Assembly: GCA_964602985.1 (NCBI GenBank)
Contig: CAZRTJ010000005.1
Location: forward strand, 1-64,000
DNA from: CAYZJB01 sp964602985
Lineage (GTDB): Bacteria; CLD3; SB21
Length of the DNA stretch: 64,000 nucleotides
Direction: 5' to 3'
Both the position numbers and the translations under genes were made by a program. This document shows, piece after piece, positions 1 through 9,117 of this stretch; positions within the stretch are counted from its first letter, which is position 1, and each line of letters opens with the position of its first letter. The notes under the pieces were generated by a model, which was not told the DNA's origin, made no database searches, and worked only from the letters and a program-made list of their open reading frames with translations.

Positions 1-240
1 GCTGAACAGGAGAAGTGTTTCTTCTTGACATTCTTTTCTATAGACAAGGGCGCATGAGCCTCAGGCTCAAAATCTCCCCACCCCGACTCCTCCAAAACAA
101 CTCTTCCCAGTGGCCGGGAGTTCCGCGCCAAGGGCGCTCTGGCTGTACATCTTCCCGTGCCACGATCCCACGACGTGCTTCCCTCATGTGCGATCCCGCT
201 CACCTACCAGCGAGCGACGTTGCCAGTTCTCGCGTCCTCC
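1..240. other. Left-edge stretch with no assigned gene
   Basis: Nothing convincing is encoded here. A short imperfect hairpin around 56-70 (GAGCC/GGCTC arms) is the only structure noted. It lies just downstream of the minus-strand membrane gene that ends at 241. Short open frames exist on the minus strand, but none resembles a known family, and the window edge prevents a judgement on whether a gene enters from the left. Confidence 0.4.
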
Positions 241-960
241 CTACCTTGTGTGCCTCGCATGCCACACGATACCGGTGAGGATGAAAGCCTCCCCGATCCA
301 GAAAAGCAGCCACGGGAATGTATCCGGTACATACTCGCTTCGAATCGTTGTCGAAAGGATATCCGTGGAGAAGAGTCCCATCCAACCGGCACGTGGCACC
401 GTGTACGCGACGTAGTCCCAGGTGAAGGAAAGAACAACGATGCAGGATCCCAGAATCAGTTGAACCCAGACGCTCGTCGCAAGAGGCGGTGTCTTGTCGC
501 GAACGCCGGAGAAGACGATCACGATCGACAGGACAATCATGGAAACGGACAAAATCACCGGCGTCACCATGGGACCCACCCACATCACCGGTATCAGGAA
601 CAAAATATCCCATGTAAGCCACGACTCGGGCCAATCCAACAACCACTTCAGAAAGACGTAATAAAAAATGTCCCAGACCGCAAAACCAAAAATAAAGTAG
701 GCGAATCGCTCCGTCCAATTTCGGCCGACCAAAGCGCCAAGCCCCAATAGCATCACCACGGTAGCCGCTTCCCGAACGACCTCGGTGATCGCGATGCGAA
801 TGTCCAGTGGAACAAGAGGAAATGAAAAACCGTCTGGATAATAGATTTCCCTCAGATACACCACGACCGCGGTCTCGAGATAGCCCATCGCGACCGAAAA
901 CACAAAAACCCACACGAGCGTGCGGATTACAACATGTCGTTGCGTTTGCGGAGAATCCAT
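241..960 (-). CDS. Multi-pass membrane protein of unknown function
   Basis: A 239-residue hydrophobic protein with about six or seven predicted membrane segments and short charged loops. I recognise no family motif or catalytic pattern. The start overlaps the end of the upstream vWA gene by 34 bases, so the two are probably co-transcribed and perhaps translationally coupled; this is the last gene of the cstA-TPR-vWA run. Its N-terminus (MDSPQTQRHVVIRTLVW) leads straight into a membrane helix, which supports the chosen start. A role beside the vWA protein in the inner membrane is inference from position only. Confidence 0.75.
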   Translation of the reverse strand: MDSPQTQRHVVIRTLVWVFVFSVAMGYLETAVVVYLREIYYPDGFSFPLVPLDIRIAITEVVREAATVVMLLGLGALVGRNWTERFAYFIFGFAVWDIFYYVFLKWLLDWPESWLTWDILFLIPVMWVGPMVTPVILSVSMIVLSIVIVFSGVRDKTPPLATSVWVQLILGSCIVVLSFTWDYVAYTVPRAGWMGLFSTDILSTTIRSEYVPDTFPWLLFWIGEAFILTGIVWHARHTR

Positions 961-3095
961 TCTACGGTCAACACGAGAATCACTGTGAACAAAACGAGTG
1001 GCGACTGCCAGAGAGCAATCGACTGCAAATGACGAACGTCTCTGGGTGTACCGGGAATACGAAGCAGCAAGGAATCGGCGTCACGAAAGCGCCGATACAG
1101 TCCGCCGGAAGGCTCTGCGAGCGCCGTCAGAACGTCTTCGCGCAGCCGGGTCTCGGCAAATTCCACGGAATACGCCTCGATTGCAAATTTCCCTCGATCT
1201 TCTCCGAGCGTTGCGTCGTCGCGGGAAGCCGTCGCTTCCCACTGATAATCTCCGCTCGCCAGACCCTTCACCTCCGCTTCGTATCTCCCGTTACCGATTG
1301 AATGAAGCTGGAGTTCCGTGACTCTGTCCTCCGAGCGCAGACGAATCTGAATCGTCGCATCGGCAATGGGTCTGTATTGTTCGTCATACACTTGCCCGAT
1401 CATTCGCACCGGTTCCCCATTCTGGTAGACGGGGCGCGAGGACCGCACAATCACGCGGCGGGAATCGTCGCGTGTGGTCAACCACCGGGCGCCGTTTTGG
1501 ACAAACTGGCGGGCGGCGTTGTTGGAGCGCTGCAATCCGGTCATCATAAACTGCGCCTTCCACAAACCGTACGCGCCCACGACGATCGACTTGAGTCCGT
1601 TCTTTTGTCCGCTGACAACAAGAGGAATGTCCTTCCGAATTTTCAATACGTTGGGCGCACGGCTCATGTCCACACGGATCAGCACCTCGGCGCGATCTTC
1701 AGGAAACGGAAGCAGTCGTCCGATCCATATCGGAGGCAGTTCGGACCACTGCCGTACGGTCAACTCGCCGTCGTCCTGAATGCGCAGGATACTGCTATTC
1801 TTGCCGAGAAGTGTCACCGAAGGCCATACCTGCATCTCGCTGAAGTTTCCATCCGTATTCCACCGTACGCACAAGGCACTCTCCAGTGCAGATATTTTTC
1901 CTCCGTCCACCGCGGGCCCGTTGAAGAAAAAAATAGGCTTGCCGGATTGTCGAACCTTGTCCATCACAGTCTTACTCGTCAGGGCCGTTGGAAACTGGTT
2001 CAAGACGACTCCGTCTGTTTCATCCCAGCGGATAGTGCCCCACGGTCGGTCGACTTCGATCATCGATCCATCTGCGCGTTCGACAAATGTCGCGATGTCC
2101 ACGTTGGGATCGGCCATCAGAATATTGCGAAGCCAAACGTGATCCGGACCCGGAGCTCCGCTGATCAGGACCCACCGGAAGCGGTTCTTCAGGACGTTGA
2201 CCACAAACGAGCGCTCGTTGTTCCGGTCGCTCAGCTCGCCGCGCAAGGGCACAATCCGCACATCATATCGGACCATGCCCACCGTGTCCGGGGTGACCTC
2301 AAAGCTCCCTCGGTGGACGGCGCCATCCGGAGGCAAGACAACCGCTCGCGATTCCAACATCCTGCCGGCTTGGGACAGAACCAGGGTGGCGGCGCTTCCA
2401 CCCAATCCATTGGCGGTGATGAGTACGTCGACAGAGATTTTTTCCTTCCGATACGCAACCTCGTTGGCGGCCACATCGCGAAGGACCGCGTCCCTGCGCT
2501 CCGCCGTGTCACCCACTCCGATCGCGAAGATGGGAACGTTGCCGTCCTGCGAAGATGGATTCGGACCATAATTATTCTGACCATCTGAAAGCAACACAAT
2601 CGCAGTCAGATGCGCATCTGCAAGGTGCCGCCGCACGGATTTCAGCGCCGCGCCGATATCGGTCACCTGACCGTCAAACACCGTCGAATCCGGTGAAGGC
2701 ACTTCCTCCATCGTACCCGCAAAGCCGAAGTACCTCACCTCTCGCTGGCTCTTCACCCCCCGCCAGGAGTCTCTGAGAAAAAGCGACCGCACCAGACTAT
2801 CCCGGGGTTGCCCTCCATCGCGGAGGGTCATGCTTTCCGAACGATCCATGAGAACTGCCACGACCGGCCACTCCGACCGCTCACGGTCGTAATGCAGATA
2901 CGGCGCGAACAACAGCAGGATCACCAGCACGAAGGCCAGGCTCCGCAAGACGAACAAGCTCATCCGAATCCGACGAAGGGAAGTCGGGATCGTCTCCCGA
3001 TACAGCCAGTAGCTGCATGCGATCGCCACGGCGGCGGTCAGGATGAGCAGCCATCCCCATCCGCTAATTTCCATCCAAATGTTGGACACCGTCAC
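927..3095 (-). CDS. Membrane-anchored vWA-domain protein (Bat-related)
   Basis: A 722-residue protein. Two N-terminal membrane helices (about residues 14-30 and 46-65) precede a von Willebrand A domain with a MIDAS-type metal site DRSES at residues 84-88 and a later LLSDGQNN segment. A long beta-rich periplasmic-type region follows, and a last helix lies near residues 698-716. This anchor-vWA-beta layout matches large predicted membrane proteins seen beside Bat (aerotolerance) genes in the FCB group. The start is GTG in a GTGA overlap with the stop of the upstream TPR gene. A scaffold or metal-dependent adhesion role in the envelope is inferred from the fold; no enzyme motif is seen. MoxR and BatA/BatB genes are not adjacent. 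Confidence 0.8.
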   Translation of the reverse strand: MTVSNIWMEISGWGWLLILTAAVAIACSYWLYRETIPTSLRRIRMSLFVLRSLAFVLVILLLFAPYLHYDRERSEWPVVAVLMDRSESMTLRDGGQPRDSLVRSLFLRDSWRGVKSQREVRYFGFAGTMEEVPSPDSTVFDGQVTDIGAALKSVRRHLADAHLTAIVLLSDGQNNYGPNPSSQDGNVPIFAIGVGDTAERRDAVLRDVAANEVAYRKEKISVDVLITANGLGGSAATLVLSQAGRMLESRAVVLPPDGAVHRGSFEVTPDTVGMVRYDVRIVPLRGELSDRNNERSFVVNVLKNRFRWVLISGAPGPDHVWLRNILMADPNVDIATFVERADGSMIEVDRPWGTIRWDETDGVVLNQFPTALTSKTVMDKVRQSGKPIFFFNGPAVDGGKISALESALCVRWNTDGNFSEMQVWPSVTLLGKNSSILRIQDDGELTVRQWSELPPIWIGRLLPFPEDRAEVLIRVDMSRAPNVLKIRKDIPLVVSGQKNGLKSIVVGAYGLWKAQFMMTGLQRSNNAARQFVQNGARWLTTRDDSRRVIVRSSRPVYQNGEPVRMIGQVYDEQYRPIADATIQIRLRSEDRVTELQLHSIGNGRYEAEVKGLASGDYQWEATASRDDATLGEDRGKFAIEAYSVEFAETRLREDVLTALAEPSGGLYRRFRDADSLLLRIPGTPRDVRHLQSIALWQSPLVLFTVILVLTVEWILRKRNDML

Positions 3096-3778
3096 CAGTC
3101 TTTCGCGGTTCCGGACTCGGATCGCAGATTTTCCAGCATTCGCTTCCTTTGAATTTCCTTTTCCTTGTCCTTCAGTGCATCCAGCAGGCGCTCGGCCTCC
3201 TGACGCGTCATCTTATGATCTTGAGGTTTTTGCGGGTTCTCTTTCGCCGGATCTTTCGGCTGTTTCTGCTGTTGCGAACGATCGTTGGACGTATCGTCTT
3301 GCTCATCCTGTTTTGGATTCTCCTTCTGGCGGCCGGACGAGTCGGATTGCGACTTCTCTTGCTCTTTTTTCTGCCGCAGAGCCAATTCCAAATTAATTCG
3401 TGCATCGCGATCGTCGGGATTCTTGCGCAGGGTTTGCTTGTAGCCCTCGATGCTTTCTTCCAATCGTTGTTTCTTGTAGAGGCAGTTCGAGATGTTGTAT
3501 TGGATGAACTGCTTCATTCTCTCGTCTTGAGTCAAGCTCAGCGCTTTTTTGTAGGAGGAAATGGCGTCATCCCATAACTGCATCTGATACAGCGCATTTC
3601 CCAGGTTGTAATGCAATTCGGGATTATTGGGTTCGGTCCGCAACAGACTTCGATACATCGTCATGGCGTGATATCCATCTCCCCGACCGAGCAGTTCATC
3701 GGCGGTGCGCCGTTGCAGTCCCACCTGCGCCCACACAGAACCGATCGTCAGCCACACGAGGCACATCACCGACTTCAT
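3092..3778 (-). CDS. TPR protein resembling BatC/BatE
   Basis: A 228-residue exported protein. A signal peptide (MKSVMCLVWLTIGSVWAQ) is followed by about three TPR units (roughly residues 22-130; NPELHYNLGNALY is typical) and then a very charged Gln/Lys/Asp/Glu-rich tail. TPRs followed by a low-complexity charged tail and paired with a vWA membrane protein are the usual look of BatC/BatE-type proteins. An upstream in-frame extension is possible but would lie inside cstA. The chosen ATG overlaps the cstA stop as ATGA, a junction used repeatedly in this genome. It likely acts as a periplasmic adaptor; the exact function of Bat proteins is not settled. Confidence 0.8.
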   Translation of the reverse strand: MKSVMCLVWLTIGSVWAQVGLQRRTADELLGRGDGYHAMTMYRSLLRTEPNNPELHYNLGNALYQMQLWDDAISSYKKALSLTQDERMKQFIQYNISNCLYKKQRLEESIEGYKQTLRKNPDDRDARINLELALRQKKEQEKSQSDSSGRQKENPKQDEQDDTSNDRSQQQKQPKDPAKENPQKPQDHKMTRQEAERLLDALKDKEKEIQRKRMLENLRSESGTAKDW

Positions 3779-5529
3779 CTCTCTGCAATTCCTTTCCGCA
3801 ACCGATAGAAATATCGAAATGTCATCACCATCACTCCCAGCGTCAGACCGATCAAAATGACATCGGTGACGCTCAGGATCCAGTTCTGTTTTTCCACGTA
3901 GCGGCCGAGGAGAAGACCCATGGAAACGATCGTAGTCGCCAGCATGAATGCGGCCGGAACGGCAGTAAACCAAAATGGCTTCGCCTTCTGAACAAGCCAC
4001 GCCGTAACTGCGGTCAGCGTGAGCGCCGCGAGCAATTGATTCGCCGAACCGAAGATCGGCCAAATCGACGTGTACGCGTTGGTAAAACCGAGCGCCGCCA
4101 TGCCCCCCACAGGAAGCAGGGTGTTCATCAGCTTATTTCGTAGAATCGCCGGTGGGCTGTCCAGCAACGTCACCCACAATTCCTCAAACAAATAGCGACT
4201 CAGGCGAACGATCGTATCAATCGTGGTGACGAGAAATCCCTCGAGGAGCAGGATTCCAAAAACGGTACCATACACGGTGGGAATGCCGAGGCCCTTCCAC
4301 AGAGTCTTGCCGACACCCACCGCAAACGCCAACGGGGCGTTTCCAGTGTGAACGTGTCCCTGTTCATCCATCGGCCAAACCACATTCGTATACTCGGCAT
4401 AGCCCAGGCCTCCCAGAATAATCAGGGTGACGCAAATGCCCAGCAGGGCCTCCAGCAACATCCCTCCGTACCCGATGCCGGGAGCATGGGCTTCACTGGC
4501 AATTTGCTTCGAGGTCGTTCCGGTCGCGATCAGCGCGTGCGCGCCCGACACAGAGCCGCAGGCAATCGTCACAAATAAGAACGGCCACATCCATCCCAAG
4601 GCCACGAGTGGATCACCGGAAACATTGACGGCGGGAGCATCGATGGTCACGCCGGCCAGTCCACACCCGATGATCCCCGCGACCATGGTCAGGATTCCGA
4701 AGTACAGCAATTGTACGTTCGTGAAATCGCGCGGCTGCAGGACCAGCCACACCGGTATCCATCCCGCCACGAGACAGTAGAGGCAAATCACGATCATCCA
4801 GACGTGCGTGTCCAAACGAAGGGGCATAAGAAATCCAATCCAGATCGAAACAACGCTCACCACGAAAGCCAACAGGGAGATCGCCACCACACCTGTATTC
4901 TTTCGATACAACAGGTATCCGATCAGGGGAGCCGCCAACGTCATCACCACCACCGACGTCGAGGCAATGCCACCAATGACTCCCTTCTGTATGCCGTTCT
5001 CAGTCACCGTCCGCAGAAGGGTCTGATTTTCCAAAAGGCCAAACTCCGTCAAAGGATATAATGACGTCAACGACACCGCCGTCAACTGCAGGAAAGCGGC
5101 GCACACAAGGATGCACAAGAGAATCGCAAAGACGATGAAGAACAAGAAACCGGCCTTCCCGAGTGTCTTCCTTGCAATTTCAGCAATCGACTTGCCGTCC
5201 TCCCGCACGCTCACAAAGAGAGAGGAGAAATCGTGTACGGCTCCGATAAAGGTGACGCCCAGGATGATCCACAACCACGTCGGCAGGTATCCGTACAGCA
5301 GGGCGAGTGTCGGCCCGATGATCGGACCGGCCGCCGCGATCGAAGCAAAATGATGTCCCATCAAAACCAGCGGCTTCGTGGGAACAAAGTCCACGTTGTC
5401 GCGGCGGCGAACCGCGGGGGTCGGCACGCTCTTATCCACGCCCAACCAGCGGCCCACGCGACGTCCATACCAACGATAGGCGGCGAACAGCGTAACCAAA
5501 GAGATCATCATCGCCAGCGCGATATTCAT
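3775..5529 (-). CDS. cstA: Carbon starvation protein CstA-family transporter
   Basis: A 584-residue polytopic inner-membrane protein. The family signature GHHFASIAAAGPIIGPTLAL is present near residues 58-77, followed by AVHDFSSLFVSVREDGKSIA and many further helices. Characterised CstA/BtsT relatives import pyruvate, and peptide uptake has also been proposed. Length is at the short end of the family (E. coli CstA is about 700 residues), as in many non-enteric forms. It lies 54 bases downstream of a large sensor kinase and overlaps the next gene by ATGA. BtsT in enterics is controlled by a two-component system, so kinase control here is an attractive inference, but no response regulator is nearby. 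Confidence 0.93.
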   Translation of the reverse strand: MNIALAMMISLVTLFAAYRWYGRRVGRWLGVDKSVPTPAVRRRDNVDFVPTKPLVLMGHHFASIAAAGPIIGPTLALLYGYLPTWLWIILGVTFIGAVHDFSSLFVSVREDGKSIAEIARKTLGKAGFLFFIVFAILLCILVCAAFLQLTAVSLTSLYPLTEFGLLENQTLLRTVTENGIQKGVIGGIASTSVVVMTLAAPLIGYLLYRKNTGVVAISLLAFVVSVVSIWIGFLMPLRLDTHVWMIVICLYCLVAGWIPVWLVLQPRDFTNVQLLYFGILTMVAGIIGCGLAGVTIDAPAVNVSGDPLVALGWMWPFLFVTIACGSVSGAHALIATGTTSKQIASEAHAPGIGYGGMLLEALLGICVTLIILGGLGYAEYTNVVWPMDEQGHVHTGNAPLAFAVGVGKTLWKGLGIPTVYGTVFGILLLEGFLVTTIDTIVRLSRYLFEELWVTLLDSPPAILRNKLMNTLLPVGGMAALGFTNAYTSIWPIFGSANQLLAALTLTAVTAWLVQKAKPFWFTAVPAAFMLATTIVSMGLLLGRYVEKQNWILSVTDVILIGLTLGVMVMTFRYFYRLRKGIAER

Positions 5530-5583
5530 CGCCTCACCTTGTCACAACAGTCATGGGAATTGCCATTCCACGATTCCATACGA

Positions 5584-8500
5584 TCATTGAGGGTCCATTC
5601 GGATCGGCAACAGGACTCGGAACAACGTCCCCTGGCCAGGTGAGGATTCGAATTCGATATGACCCCCATGCTTTCTGACAATCCCGTACGCCAGCGACAA
5701 ACCCAAACCCGTTCCTTTGCCCACATCCTTGGTCGTAAAGAAGGGATCAAAGATTTTGGAAGCAATGGACGAGTCGATGCCTTTGCCGTTGTCCTGAATG
5801 GTGATACACGCCGCGTTTGCCGGACCCTCCACCGACTTCTGCAGGTCAAAATCATACGCGATCCGCTCCGTGCGAATCCGAATCTCGCCGACCGTGTCGA
5901 TTGCGTGAACAGCATTTTGAATAATATGTACGATCGTTTGATGAAGCAATTCCGGGAAGACAAAGATTTTTCCGGTCAGTCGGTATTCCCGGACGAGGGC
6001 GATACCGTCGCGCAATTCCGACCGCAAAGCAGTCACGGCGGATTCGATCATGTCGTGAAGATCCGCTTCTCTTCGTATGCCTTCCGTCGCTTGCGCGTAC
6101 TGTTTCAGATCTTCCACGATTTTCTTGATCCTCTGTGCGCCTTTCTGACTGGATTGAACGAGTTGTGTCAACTCCTCCATCGCAAACTGAAATTCATACT
6201 TGCGCTTGATTTCTTGCAGACTGGCGAAAGGATCGGCGGACGGAGTGTCCTTCAGACGTTTTTCCCACTCCTCCAACATGCGTGTCACGCTGTCCAGGTA
6301 ATCTCCGAGATGAGCCAGATTGCCGTACACGTATGCGAGCGGGTTGTTGATCTCATGCGCCACCCCGGCCACCATGATGCCCAACGACGACATTTTTTCG
6401 GACTGCACCAACTGATGTTGCGTGGTCCGCAATGCGGCCACGGTCCGTCCCAGACTCTGGTTGGCTTCATCCAACTCCGCATGTCGCAGGGCCAGATCGC
6501 GCGTGCGATCCGAGACCATCGCTTCCAATTGAACGCGGCGCGCTTCGATCCGACGAACACGCAGGGCAAATCCTCCCAAAACGAGCGCCACTACCAGGAG
6601 GCCAAATGGAATTTGAAACGATCGACGACGCCACCATGCGGGTATGACTTCGATCGGGACCATGAGTTCCACGGGAGACAAATTCCCATGCTTGCTGAAG
6701 GCGCGCGCGCGAAAGACATACTGCCCACCCTCCAGCTTGCTGTAACGCGCCCGGCGGCTCACGTCCGCATGGATCCACGTATCATCGAAGTTTTCCAGCA
6801 TGAATTCGTAGCGGACGTCCCACGGTTGCTGGTAATCCAATGCGGTAAAATTCAGCGTGATTTCATCCTGCGGGTACTCCAGCGTGATGCCGGCAGGCGC
6901 ACCGGCCAGCGGCGGTGATTGAAAGACCTGGTTCCCTATCATCCATGCGGTGAGATGAACGGGGGCGTCGTACGGGCGTTCCGCCAAACGGCTCAGATCG
7001 ATCTGGTTGTAACCGTTGATCCCTCCAAATATCAACTGGCCGTCGACACCGACGGCGGCGGCGCCCGTGTATTCGAGACTCTGAGCGCCATCGGACACGC
7101 CGTACGTTCTGACTTCCCGCGTTAGCGTGTCGACCATGGCAAGACCCTGGTTCGTACCCAGCCAGATGCGACCGGCCTGGTCCTCCAGAACGGAATTGAC
7201 AATGTTGCTGGGCAACCCGGAGTCCACAGTCATCCTCGTGAATCTCTCGCTCGATGGATCAAACCGATTCAACCCGCCTCCGTAGGTGCCGAGCCATATG
7301 TGTCCGTCGCGGGACTCGTGAATTGAATACACGCGATTGTTCGACAAGGAATTCGAGTCAACCGGGTCCTGCTTGTATTTCCGGGTCGTGTTGGTAAAGG
7401 GATCAAACAAAATGAACCCATCGCCCTCCGTCCCCAGGAGAATCTGATCTGCATGAGAGACCTTGACGGTCATGATGAGGCCATCCGAACCGATCTCTTT
7501 CGCCGGCAAGACCAGCTCCGGACGCGCCTCGTCTTTGCGCAGCTTGTACAGTCCGTTTCCCCAGGTCCCAAACCACAGGGTTCCGAATTTGTCCTGGGCA
7601 ATCGACATGACATGCGGGTGCGTTCCCGTAGCCACGTATTTCGCATCCAAATAGACCGGCGAAAATCTTGGCGGTGAAGAAAGACCCACGGTCGATACCA
7701 TCGGCGGTCTGTGGGATCCGCAGACCCACAATCTCTGCTGTGCGTCGATGGAAACGTGCCAGATCATTGAGCCGACGGCCTCCGTGGAGTACGAGGTCGT
7801 TTCACCATTGGCAATGCTGAAGAGTCCGGAATGCCTTGTGCCCACCCACACTCGGCCGAACCGATCCACGGTGAGCGACCAGACATAATTGGCCGAGGTT
7901 CGTGAATCCTCCGTATGCAGACGATGGTGCGGCAATCGATTGGCGCCTTCTCTTCGATGGAACTTGTTGACGCCGCCAAAACCGGTACCCACCCAGATGT
8001 TCTGATCACGGTCCTGGAAGAGTGACCGGATCTCATTGCTGCTCAAACTGCGACGATCGGCTCCGTCGGTTTGGTAACGCACGAAGCGCTCCGAGCCGGG
8101 CAACAATCCGTTGAGTCCTCCGACCTCCGTACCGACCCACAAGATCCCGTCGGCATCATGGAGCAAGGACCAAACGCGATCATCGCTCAGCGAAGTACGA
8201 TCGTTTGGATCATGGCGATAATGTCGGAGGACCGACGTGGGGTTCTCCTCGGCAAGTTGATACAGACCGTCCGTGTACGTGCCCACCCAAATGGACCGAT
8301 CGCGAGTCTGGGTGACCGCAGTCACCATCGGGCTTCGCGTACTTCCCAACGGTATCTCCCGAGACTCTCCCGTGCGGCGGTCCACCAACAGCAGACCGCT
8401 CCTCGTGCCTACCCACAGCCTTCCCAACCGATCTTCCGCCAATCCGGTGATCGCTCCATTCCTCGCAGACCCAAGAACGCGCCGGAAGGATCGTGTGCGC

Positions 8501-8967
8501 AGATCCAAAGCGCACAGACCCGCCTGCGTGCCGACCCACAAAATGGAATCCGAACCCCGTACCAACCGATACACTGCCGCGTGCGGGATGGAAAGGCTGT
8601 CGTCGTTAGGCGCAAACACGCTCACCTGCGGCGCGCCGCCCGTAAAATCAATTCGTTGAAGCCCTGCCGCATTCGTGCCCACCCAAAGAACATTTCGGCT
8701 TTCCCACTGCATGCACATCACAAAATCATCACGAACGATGGGATGAGGATCGGTGCTCCGGAAAATTTCAAACCGATGGCCGTCAAAACGATTCAGTCCA
8801 TCGGCCGTCGCAAACCACAGATATCCATCCGCATCCTGGGTCACGTCAAATACCTGACTTTGTGACAGTCCTTCTTCAAGACTGTACCGGTCAAATTTAA
8901 TCGGCGCCTGTGCATGGAGCGACGCGAGCGCGACAGCCGACAGCATAAGTCTGCTTACCGCCTGCAT
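5584..8967 (-). CDS. Beta-propeller (Reg_prop/Y_Y_Y) sensor histidine kinase
   Basis: A 1127-residue membrane kinase. A signal peptide (cleavage near LHAQA) leads into a long periplasmic propeller of repeated WVGT/LWFAT-type Reg_prop strands (about residues 25-680). A Y_Y_Y domain follows, then a membrane helix near residue 785, a short coiled coil, a HisKA domain with phospho-acceptor His871 in VAHEINNP, and an HATPase with N-box (QNAVHAI), DNGKGI and GKGTGLGLSLAYG. It has no receiver or DNA-binding domain, so it is a classical rather than a hybrid kinase. No response regulator is encoded nearby. The start has AGAGGTGA about five bases upstream. It precedes cstA. The ligand is unknown. Confidence 0.93.
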   Translation of the reverse strand: MQAVSRLMLSAVALASLHAQAPIKFDRYSLEEGLSQSQVFDVTQDADGYLWFATADGLNRFDGHRFEIFRSTDPHPIVRDDFVMCMQWESRNVLWVGTNAAGLQRIDFTGGAPQVSVFAPNDDSLSIPHAAVYRLVRGSDSILWVGTQAGLCALDLRTRSFRRVLGSARNGAITGLAEDRLGRLWVGTRSGLLLVDRRTGESREIPLGSTRSPMVTAVTQTRDRSIWVGTYTDGLYQLAEENPTSVLRHYRHDPNDRTSLSDDRVWSLLHDADGILWVGTEVGGLNGLLPGSERFVRYQTDGADRRSLSSNEIRSLFQDRDQNIWVGTGFGGVNKFHRREGANRLPHHRLHTEDSRTSANYVWSLTVDRFGRVWVGTRHSGLFSIANGETTSYSTEAVGSMIWHVSIDAQQRLWVCGSHRPPMVSTVGLSSPPRFSPVYLDAKYVATGTHPHVMSIAQDKFGTLWFGTWGNGLYKLRKDEARPELVLPAKEIGSDGLIMTVKVSHADQILLGTEGDGFILFDPFTNTTRKYKQDPVDSNSLSNNRVYSIHESRDGHIWLGTYGGGLNRFDPSSERFTRMTVDSGLPSNIVNSVLEDQAGRIWLGTNQGLAMVDTLTREVRTYGVSDGAQSLEYTGAAAVGVDGQLIFGGINGYNQIDLSRLAERPYDAPVHLTAWMIGNQVFQSPPLAGAPAGITLEYPQDEITLNFTALDYQQPWDVRYEFMLENFDDTWIHADVSRRARYSKLEGGQYVFRARAFSKHGNLSPVELMVPIEVIPAWWRRRSFQIPFGLLVVALVLGGFALRVRRIEARRVQLEAMVSDRTRDLALRHAELDEANQSLGRTVAALRTTQHQLVQSEKMSSLGIMVAGVAHEINNPLAYVYGNLAHLGDYLDSVTRMLEEWEKRLKDTPSADPFASLQEIKRKYEFQFAMEELTQLVQSSQKGAQRIKKIVEDLKQYAQATEGIRREADLHDMIESAVTALRSELRDGIALVREYRLTGKIFVFPELLHQTIVHIIQNAVHAIDTVGEIRIRTERIAYDFDLQKSVEGPANAACITIQDNGKGIDSSIASKIFDPFFTTKDVGKGTGLGLSLAYGIVRKHGGHIEFESSPGQGTLFRVLLPIRMDPQ

Positions 8968-9007
8968 GCGTCACCTCTTGCGGCGATCGACACATCGGGA
9001 CGATCCA

Positions 9008-9067
9008 TCACACCCAGGAACCCCTCTGTGTCCGGTTGAAGATGATGTGCCACCCATGCTCAGACAT
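9008..9067 (-). CDS. Possible 19-residue leader peptide
   Basis: A short open frame with a strong ribosome-binding site (AAGGAGGG, plus-strand complement at 9078-9085) about 11 bases before its ATG. The product begins MSEHGWHIIF and ends GSWV. It sits in the 150-base gap between the subtilase and the propeller kinase, and its stop lies about 40 bases before the kinase start. A leader peptide or a chance open frame are both possible. No homology claim is made. Confidence 0.25.
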   Translation of the reverse strand: MSEHGWHIIFNRTQRGSWV

Positions 9068-9117
9068 TGCTGGTTTTCCCTCCTTCGCGGATCTCTCATA
9101 CGATTGCAGCTCAGAAG

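Noticed and set aside
1..240. Minus-strand frames at the left edge
   Set aside because: Two different frames are open but neither looks like a protein family, and the window edge cuts the context.
1302..2588. Long plus-strand open frame of 428 codons
   Set aside because: It lies wholly antisense to the vWA gene, its translation is Arg/His/Pro-rich without family resemblance, and the minus-strand product has clear motifs.
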